The position numbers were made by a program, and so were the translations under genes. Source: JBBDWJ01 sp040902925 (GTDB taxonomy: Bacteria > Acidobacteriota > Terriglobia > Bryobacterales > UBA6623). Taken from it: a stretch of 20,998 nucleotides of DNA. How positions within the stretch are numbered: the stretch's first letter is position 1; every line of letters starts with the position of its first letter. Shown one piece after another: positions 15,636 through 20,998 of this stretch. The stretch is from positions 1-20,998 of the forward strand of contig JBBDWJ010000209.1 of assembly GCA_040902925.1 (NCBI GenBank), given 5' to 3'. The notes beneath the pieces were generated by a model. That model did not search any database and was not told where the DNA came from. It was given only the letters and a program-made list of their open reading frames with translations.

Positions 15636-16043
15636 TCAAGCGGCTCGTTCGCAGTTGATCATCCACGGCGTGCCGAATTGATCCACGAAGGTGGCAAATC
15701 CGGCGGCCCAGAAGGTCTCGGTGAGCGGCATCTCCACCGTCCCGTTTGTCGTCAAAGCTTCGAAAATGCGCTGCGCCTCCTTCAAGTCTTTGAGGACCAG
15801 GGCCACGTAGGAGCCCTTCGATTGGACAACTCCGCCCGGGCACCCGTTAGACCCCATCAGAATCGCGTCCCCTACCGCCAGGGAGGCATGCATGACTTTG
15901 CTGTGCGATTCGGGCGGTGTTTCCTTCGCCATCGGGGAATTGCCGAAAGTCATTATCTCCGCTTTCCCCCCAAGGCACTTCTCATAGAACTGGAACGCCG
16001 CGGCGCATTGGCCATTGAAATTGAGATACGGAATCAGTTGCAT
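15636..16043 (-). CDS. VOC-superfamily PhnB-like protein
   Basis: This 135-residue protein has the PhnB/YjdN ('3-demethylubiquinone-9 3-methyltransferase-like') pattern of the glyoxalase/VOC fold. Segments include LIPYLNFNGQCAAAFQFYEKCLGGKAEIMTFG, SKVMHASLAVGDAILMGSNG, YVALVLKDLKEAQRIFEALTTNGTVEMPLTETFWAAGFATFVDQFGTPWMIN. PhnB-type proteins often lack the metal ligands of true glyoxalases, and the function is unknown. Of two adjacent ATGs, 16043 has AAGGAG 6 nt away, so it is preferred to 16046. It lies 121 nt downstream of the YCII gene on the same strand. PhnB-like, YCII and ECF sigma genes commonly cluster together, so it probably belongs to the sigma module. Confidence 0.87.
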   Translation of the reverse strand: MQLIPYLNFNGQCAAAFQFYEKCLGGKAEIMTFGNSPMAKETPPESHSKVMHASLAVGDAILMGSNGCPGGVVQSKGSYVALVLKDLKEAQRIFEALTTNGTVEMPLTETFWAAGFATFVDQFGTPWMINCERAA

Positions 16044-16164
16044 CATGAACTCCTTAAGATGAATAAAACACTCGATAAATCTATTGTTTTCCGGTTCGCT
16101 CGTAGGATTCGGGTCGAGGTTTGACGCCGTAAAGCCGTAAGGCTGACGCCACGAGCAGCGCCGT

Positions 16165-16590
16165 TTACTTCTTCGCAGCCATCTGCTCGCGTAGGCGTTC
16201 CTCTTGCTCGCGGAGCTCAGGCGTGAACTCTGCGCCAAAATCTTCTATTTCGAAGATCTGGCGAATCTCGATCTCGCTATCGTCGTTGTGCGGGTTGGGG
16301 CAACGTTTGACCCATTCGATCGCTTCCTCGATCGAGTTCAATTGCCAGATCCAGTATCCGGCGATCAACTCCTTGGTCTCGGCGAAAGGGCCGTCAACCA
16401 CGGTGCGCTTCTTCCCGGAAAATTTGACCCGCACTCCCTTGGAGCTTGGTTGCAGGCCCTCGCCGGCGAGCATAATGCCGGCGTTCACCAGTTCTTCGTT
16501 GAACTTACCCATCTCGGCGAACAGCTTTTCACTCGGCATGACGCCGGCTTCTGAATCCTTGCTGGCTTTGACGATCACCATGAATCGCAT
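16165..16590 (-). CDS. YCII-related (DGPF domain) protein
   Basis: This 141-residue protein begins MRFMVIVKASKDSEAGVMPSEKLFAEMGKFNEELVNAG and has the hallmark DGPFAETKE (Asp66-Glu74), then IAGYWIWQLNSIEEAIEWVKRCP and a charged helical C-tail. It is a ferredoxin-like alpha/beta fold of the DGPF/YCII family. These proteins are the standard genomic partners of ECF42 sigma factors. Their biochemical role is not established. AAGGAG lies 9 nt before ATG 16590. It is transcribed away from the sigma gene. The ECF-like promoter at 16689-16718, read leftward, would give a leader near 95 nt. Confidence 0.93.
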   Translation of the reverse strand: MRFMVIVKASKDSEAGVMPSEKLFAEMGKFNEELVNAGIMLAGEGLQPSSKGVRVKFSGKKRTVVDGPFAETKELIAGYWIWQLNSIEEAIEWVKRCPNPHNDDSEIEIRQIFEIEDFGAEFTPELREQEERLREQMAAKK

Positions 16591-16926
16591 TTGTGGTTTC
16601 TCCTTGTTCTTCTCGGTTTGGGGGTTCTTCTCTGTTTAGTGCTGTTTCCGGCCCGGTATCGGGCGCTCTTTTTGGCGCTCTTACTCTGTTGTCGAACAAG
16701 GGACGGCGCGATCGACAAACGCCCTGTTCTTTTTGTTACCTGCAAGCCGGGAGAACAGATGGATTTGAGCGTCCGGGCTCGACGCCGCCCCGGGGCCGGC
16801 CGGGGAAACCGCTACCATGGAACGAGTAGAGGGCCGGCGCAGCCCGTCCAGCGGCGGTGTTTTCCGGCGCTCGAAGATGGCCGGATTCGCTCCGGAGAAC
16901 CGCGTGCATTCCCAGGGCAGGCCACA
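16591..16926. other. Divergent control region between YCII and sigma genes
   Basis: This 336-nt region carries no supported gene. It holds the symmetric ECF-like promoter at 16689-16718. The reading frame of the sigma factor is open through it, but the translated part before 16927 does not resemble the family. Confidence 0.6.
16689..16718. promoter_or_regulatory. Symmetric divergent ECF-sigma promoter (candidate)
   Basis: TTGTCGA (16689-16695) and TCGACAA (16712-16718) form an inverted repeat with a 16-nt spacer. Read on the plus strand it gives TGTCGA-N17-CGAC; read on the minus strand it gives the same arrangement. TGTCGA at -35 and CGAC/CGTC at -10 is, from memory of published ECF42 work, the promoter type for this sigma group. 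One DNA segment could thus drive both the YCII gene (leftward) and the sigma gene itself (rightward). The leaders would be roughly 95 and 200 nt. Confidence 0.55.
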
Positions 16927-18180
16927 ATGAGCGCGGAAACCATCGAACAGGCACGCGGGACAGTCGACGCTGTCTATCGCACCGAGTCGCGCCGCATCCT
17001 GGCTACTTTGATTCGTGTGCTGGGCGACTTCGATCTCGCCGAGGAAGCGCTCCACGACGCCTTCGCCGCGGCGGTGGAGCAATGGCCGAGGGATGGCGTG
17101 CCGTCCAACCCGCGCGCTTGGCTGGTTTCGGCCGGCCGCTTCAAGGCCATCGATACCTTGCGGCGGCGTGCCCGCTTCGACGCTTCGCAAACGGAGCTGG
17201 CCAGGCAAATCGAGGCCAACGCCGCCGAACCCGCTGAGTGGGACGGCGATCGAGTTGACGACGACCGCTTGCGGCTTATCTTTACCTGCTGCCACCCGGC
17301 CCTGCTTCCCGATGCGCAAGTTGCGTTGACGCTGCGGGAGGTGTGCGGCCTCACTACGGAGGAAATTGCGCGCGCCTTCTTGACTTCCGCGCCCACGCTT
17401 GCGCAGCGTATCGTGCGCGCCAAGGCCAAGATCCGTGACGCGCACATTCCCTACCAGGTGCCCTCACGGGCCGAGCTGCCGGACCGGCTCGACACCGTGA
17501 TGCGTGTGATTTATCTGGTCTTCAACGAAGGGTATGCAGCGTCGTCGGGCGAATCGCTGACGCGGCTTGATCTTTCCGGGGAAGCAATCCGCCTGGGGCG
17601 GCTGATCGTCGAGCTGCTGCCGGAGCCCGAGGTGATGGGGTTGCTCGCCCTGATGCTGCTGCACGAATCGCGGCGGGCCGCGCGCGCCTCACCGGCGGGA
17701 GAGTTGATTCTGCTGGATAAACAGGATCGGAGTCTCTGGAATCGCGAACAGATCGCCGAGGGGCTGGCATTGGTCCAGCGCTCCCTGACGTCGCAGCGAT
17801 TCGGCCCTTATACTTTGCAAGCGGCAATTTCGGCGGTGCACGCGCAAGCGCGTGAAGCCGGCGCGACCGACTGGAACGAAATCGTCGGGCTCTATGACGT
17901 GCTGTCGCAGGCGGATCCGTCTCCGGTCGTCGATTTAAACCGCGCCGTTGCCGTGGCGATGCGCGACGGCCCGGCCGCCGGTCTTACGCTAGTCGACGCC
18001 ATTCTTGCGCGCGGTGAACTCGAGGACTATCACCTGGCGCACTCGGCGAGGGCTGAGCTCTGCCGCCGCTTGGGCAGAGCAGCCGAGGCGCGCGCCTCCT
18101 ACGAACGAGCCTTGGGTCTGACTCGACTGGAGCCAGAGCGGCAATTTCTCGAAACGCGGCTGAAGGAACTGGCCGAATAG
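16927..18180 (+). CDS. RNA polymerase sigma factor, ECF42-type with TPR-like C-terminal extension
   Basis: This 417-residue sigma-70 family factor redirects RNA polymerase to its own promoters. Region 2 (about 16-80) contains YRTESRRILATLIRVLGDFDLAEEALHDAF, WP.DGVPSNPRAWLV and FKAIDTLRRRARF. A FTCCHPAL segment (Cys121, Cys122, His123) leads into region 4 (about 125-178, LTLREVCGLTTEEIARAFLTSAPTLAQRIVRAKAKI). The long C-terminal half carries family marks VFNEGY (198-203), LLHESRR (244-250), DRSLWNR and a TPR-like helical end (AHSARAELCRRLGRAAEARASYERALGL). No anti-sigma factor gene adjoins. In this group the C-terminal extension is thought to control activity. ATG 16927 is chosen by family start; its ribosome site is weak. 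The divergent YCII gene is its expected target. Confidence 0.92.
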   Translation: MSAETIEQARGTVDAVYRTESRRILATLIRVLGDFDLAEEALHDAFAAAVEQWPRDGVPSNPRAWLVSAGRFKAIDTLRRRARFDASQTELARQIEANAAEPAEWDGDRVDDDRLRLIFTCCHPALLPDAQVALTLREVCGLTTEEIARAFLTSAPTLAQRIVRAKAKIRDAHIPYQVPSRAELPDRLDTVMRVIYLVFNEGYAASSGESLTRLDLSGEAIRLGRLIVELLPEPEVMGLLALMLLHESRRAARASPAGELILLDKQDRSLWNREQIAEGLALVQRSLTSQRFGPYTLQAAISAVHAQAREAGATDWNEIVGLYDVLSQADPSPVVDLNRAVAVAMRDGPAAGLTLVDAILARGELEDYHLAHSARAELCRRLGRAAEARASYERALGLTRLEPERQFLETRLKELAE

Positions 18181-18375
18181 GTCCGGATCGGGTGGTCAAA
18201 CGCGGATGCGCCCGTCCGCCGCCCCGACGCTCCGAAGCGCCCCTTGCCCCAGCGTAGCGCCTGCCGTCGCTGCTACTATTTGTTCGTTCGCGGCTTCGCC
18301 GCCGCCCCAACGCCCTTTGGACGCCCTGCGCTGATAGCCGCGCTGTGACTCCAAAAACCGGGAACGAGTAACCTC

Positions 18376-20925
18376 ATGACGCTTTTCCGCACTGCTCTAT
18401 TCGTGCTGGCGGTTGCCGCATGCAGTTTTCCGCAAACCACCCCCGCCGATCGGCTTTACCCGGCCGCGAAGCAGGGCGGAAACTATATGCACAACTACTA
18501 CGTTCCTCCCGCGCCTTCGAGCACCCCCTGGGCGCCGGCCTGGGCTCCCGACGGAAAAACCATCGCCGTCGCCATGCATGGCTCGATCTGGCGCGTTGAT
18601 CCAGCAAACGGATCGGCCGTGGAGCTAACCTACAACAGCAGCTATCATTCCTCGCCGGCGTGGTCCCCGGATGGCAAGTGGCTGATGTACACGGCGGACG
18701 ACGACGGCGAACGGATTCAGTTCGAAATCTTGAACCTCGAGACAGGCGAAAGCCACGCGCTCACCAACGACGATCAGGTTTACGCCGACCCCGTCTTTTC
18801 GCCCGACGGCGCCCGCCTCGCTTACGTTTCCACCAAGCCCAGCGGGAACTTCAACGTCTTTGTCCGGCCGATCCGGAACGGTCAATGGGCCGGCGGCGAA
18901 ATTGCCGTTACCAGCGACAACCGGTATCCCCGCAACCGCTTGTATTTCGGCGAGTGGGACATGCATATCGAACCGGCCTGGACTCGCGACGGCAAGAGTC
19001 TGCTGCTGCTCTCCAACCGCGGCATTCCCCTGGGCTCGGGCGCTGTCTGGCGCGCGCCGGCCGAGGCGAACGGCATGAACCAAGCGGTGAAGATCCTCGA
19101 TGAGCAAAGCCTGTATCGAACGCGTCCTGACGTTTCGATCGATGGCAAGCGCTTTATCTACTCCTCAATGGCCGGCGGGGCGGACCAGTTTCATCACCTC
19201 TACGTGCTGCCGGCCGAAGGCGGCTATCCCTACAAGATGACCTTCGGCGACCACGACGATTTTCATCCGCGCTGGTCGCCCGACGGCGAAAAAATTGCCT
19301 ATATCTCCAATGAAGGCGGGCTGCCGCAACTCGTCGTCCTCGACACGTACGGCGGCCGTAAGAACAAGGTCCGCATCACGGACCGCAAATGGAAGCGCCC
19401 GATGGGCCGGCTGGAAGTCGCTGTTCTTGACGAAAAGACCGGCCGTCCGGTTCACGCCCGCATTCAGGGAGTCGCCTCCGACGGCAAGTTCTACGCGCCG
19501 CCCGATGCCTACTCGCGCATTGCAAGCCCTGTCGGCCACGCCTTCCACACCGCGGGACACTACACCGCGCAATTGCCACCGGGAAAAATGAAGCTACAGG
19601 TCGTTCGCGGGTTCGAATACGTGCCGCAGGAAGTCGAATTGGATATCACCGCCGGCGAGACGCGCAACGTTACGGTGTCGCTGCGCCGCATGGCGGACAA
19701 GAACGCGCAAGGCTGGTACAGCGGCTCGACGCACGTCCACATGAACTACAGCGGCAACCTGCGCAACACGCTCGAGAACCTGATCTTCATGTCCAAGGCC
19801 GAAGACCAGGACATCGTCAACGAGCTGGTGGCCAACAAAGACAATCGCATCCTCGACTGGCAATACTTCGTGCCCGATGGCGGCGAGCACCCGATCTCGA
19901 AGGCCGATCCCGATCTTCACTTGCTGGTTGGTGAAGAATACCGCCCGCCGTTCTACGGTCACGTATTTTTCATCGGCCTGCGCGATCATCTCATCTCGCC
20001 GTTTCTGACCGGATATGAAGGAACGGGCGTCGATAGCCTCTACCCGAGCAACACGGACATTTTTCGTAAGGCGCTCGCGCAGGACGCCGTGACTGGTTAT
20101 GTACACCCGTTCACCGGCGATCGGGACCCGCTCGAGACCGACCTGGGAGGAGCAAAAGGCTTCCCGGTGGACGCCGCCCTCGGCACGGCGCAATGCCTAG
20201 AGTGGAGCAACCCAACCCGCGCCAGCCACGCCGTGTGGCGTCATGCGATGAACAACGACCTCGCAATCACTCCCACCGGCGGCGAGGATTCCATATCCAA
20301 CTTGCACAACAGCAAGCTCGTCGGCAGCGTGCGCACCTACGCCTACCTTGGTGAAGATTTTTCGATCACCGCCTGGAAGCGGGCCTTGCGGGAGGGCAAG
20401 ACATTCTTCACGACCGGGCCGCTGCTCGATTTGAAGATCGATGGCAAGCTTCCGGGCGAGAAGGTCCAGCTACCCGCCGGCGGTGGAACCGTCACCGTTC
20501 GGGCGTCGGTGCAGTCGATCGCCGCTTTGGAGAAGGTCGTGATCTATCACAACGGCGAAGTGGTTCGACAACTGGCAATCAGCGACGACCGCCGCAGTGC
20601 TTCTTTCGAAGGGCAAATCGCGGTGGAATCGAGCGGTTGGTTCTCGCTCTACGCGGAAGGGGCCGCCTCCGAGTTTCTCGACGCGACCTATGCGCAGGCG
20701 GGGACCAATGCAATCCGTGTCTACGTGGGCGATCACAAGATTCGCAACGCGGCGTCCGCCGAATACTTTGTGCGCTGGATCGACAAGCTCCGCACCCTGG
20801 CCGAGGCATGGCCCTGGTGGAGATCGCAGGCGGAGAAGGACCACGTCTATTCCCAATTTCAACAGGCACAAGATATCTATCGCGGATTCATTGTCGAAGC
20901 CGGCGCTGCCCGGAACGGCCAATAG
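18376..20925 (+). CDS. Exported PD40 beta-propeller / CehA-McbA-type metallohydrolase fusion
   Basis: This 849-residue exported protein has three parts. After a signal sequence (MTLFRTALFVLAVAACSF; VAAC with Cys16 could be a lipobox) come six TolB/PD40-like blades (about 52-345: PAWAPDGK, PAWSPDGK, PVFSPDGA, PAWTRDGK, PDVSIDGK, PRWSPDGE). Next is a carboxypeptidase-regulatory-like beta domain (about 348-438). Last is a PHP-like CehA/McbA metallohydrolase (about 445-690) with candidate metal ligands His453 and His455 (STHVHMNYSGN), Glu520 (VGEEY), His529 (YGHVF), His577 (GYVHPF) and Glu637/Asp638 (TPTGGEDS), followed by a beta/helical tail. CehA and McbA hydrolyse carbamate esters, but most relatives have unknown substrates. 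It probably acts in the periplasm or on the surface. It is monocistronic. Ribosome site weak (GGGAACGAG). Confidence 0.86.
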   Translation: MTLFRTALFVLAVAACSFPQTTPADRLYPAAKQGGNYMHNYYVPPAPSSTPWAPAWAPDGKTIAVAMHGSIWRVDPANGSAVELTYNSSYHSSPAWSPDGKWLMYTADDDGERIQFEILNLETGESHALTNDDQVYADPVFSPDGARLAYVSTKPSGNFNVFVRPIRNGQWAGGEIAVTSDNRYPRNRLYFGEWDMHIEPAWTRDGKSLLLLSNRGIPLGSGAVWRAPAEANGMNQAVKILDEQSLYRTRPDVSIDGKRFIYSSMAGGADQFHHLYVLPAEGGYPYKMTFGDHDDFHPRWSPDGEKIAYISNEGGLPQLVVLDTYGGRKNKVRITDRKWKRPMGRLEVAVLDEKTGRPVHARIQGVASDGKFYAPPDAYSRIASPVGHAFHTAGHYTAQLPPGKMKLQVVRGFEYVPQEVELDITAGETRNVTVSLRRMADKNAQGWYSGSTHVHMNYSGNLRNTLENLIFMSKAEDQDIVNELVANKDNRILDWQYFVPDGGEHPISKADPDLHLLVGEEYRPPFYGHVFFIGLRDHLISPFLTGYEGTGVDSLYPSNTDIFRKALAQDAVTGYVHPFTGDRDPLETDLGGAKGFPVDAALGTAQCLEWSNPTRASHAVWRHAMNNDLAITPTGGEDSISNLHNSKLVGSVRTYAYLGEDFSITAWKRALREGKTFFTTGPLLDLKIDGKLPGEKVQLPAGGGTVTVRASVQSIAALEKVVIYHNGEVVRQLAISDDRRSASFEGQIAVESSGWFSLYAEGAASEFLDATYAQAGTNAIRVYVGDHKIRNAASAEYFVRWIDKLRTLAEAWPWWRSQAEKDHVYSQFQQAQDIYRGFIVEAGAARNGQ

Positions 20926-20950
20926 CGGGAGCAGCATGGCTGAACCCTAG

Positions 20951-20998
20951 TGTAGTGTCCACGAATTAGGTGGACAAACGTTTGCGGCCTCTTGGGGC
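20951..20998 (+). mobile_element. Putative insertion-sequence end, element extending off the right edge
   Basis: Starting after CTAG (20947-20950), TGTAGTGTCCA...TGGACAAA matches the left edge of the window in inverted orientation (about 27/32 with CTAG included). The element would start here and run rightward. It begins 26 nt after the stop of the metallohydrolase gene. Transposase and family cannot be seen. Confidence 0.45.

Noticed and set aside
16591..16926. N-terminal extension of the sigma factor through the open frame starting at 16591
   Set aside because: The extra residues begin with a hydrophobic stretch and then low-complexity Arg/Gly/Pro sequence foreign to the family. They would also overlap the divergent promoter.

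Overview
The window is GC-rich bacterial DNA with densely packed genes on both strands. It most likely comes from an acidobacterium of the Solibacter/Bryobacter branch. The best clue is a large exported protein at 3699-7115. It ends in a region that reads like the TIGR03437 ('Soli_cterm') domain, first defined on Candidatus Solibacter, and carries a stack of BACON-like repeats in front of it. The DUF6982-like and DUF6807-like proteins fit the same group. This assignment is inferred from remembered family traits, not from a search. No rRNA, tRNA, CRISPR array or prophage block was seen.

Layout, left to right. (1) The first ~55 bases match, in inverted orientation, the last ~50 bases of the window (CTAGTGTARTGTCCA...TGGACAAA). 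Both edges look like the ends of one insertion-sequence type that runs outward beyond the window. (2) An HlyD/RND-type adaptor gene (159-1559, minus) has no pump partner in view. (3) A Mn-type superoxide dismutase gene (1993-2604) and a small unknown gene (2888-3133) follow. (4) The BACON-repeat/Soli_cterm secreted protein (3699-7115) is followed 8 nt later by a MOSC-domain gene (7124-7900). (5) A secreted DUF6807-like protein (8058-9038, minus) is followed by a ~750-nt stretch with no convincing gene. (6) A complete L-lactate utilisation operon lutABC (12697 down to 9787, minus) has an unusual leader made of short tandem repeats. (7) A DUF6982-like gene (minus) and xerD (plus) diverge from a short shared promoter region. 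(8) An NmrA-type NAD(P)-binding protein (minus) precedes a VOC/PhnB-like gene and a YCII/DGPF gene (both minus), which lie divergently from an ECF42-type sigma factor (16927-18180, plus). (9) The last gene (18376-20925) fuses a TolB/PD40 beta-propeller, a carboxypeptidase-regulatory-like beta domain and a CehA/McbA (PHP-like) metallohydrolase.

Functional links. lutABC is the standard iron-sulfur/LUD complex that oxidises lactate to pyruvate. The sigma factor and YCII gene share an intergenic region containing a symmetric TTGTCGA...TCGACAA element. It reads as an ECF promoter on both strands, which suggests one autoregulated sigma/YCII module, possibly including the VOC gene. A double-hairpin intergenic repeat (REP-like) occurs at 3307-3346 and 7974-8013, with a compensatory base-pair change between the copies and a third inverted partial copy at 3247-3273. 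No clearly new multi-gene defence or mobile system was found. The points most worth following up are the symmetric ECF promoter, the stop/start mini-ORF leader of lutA, the covarying REP-like element and the matching window ends.
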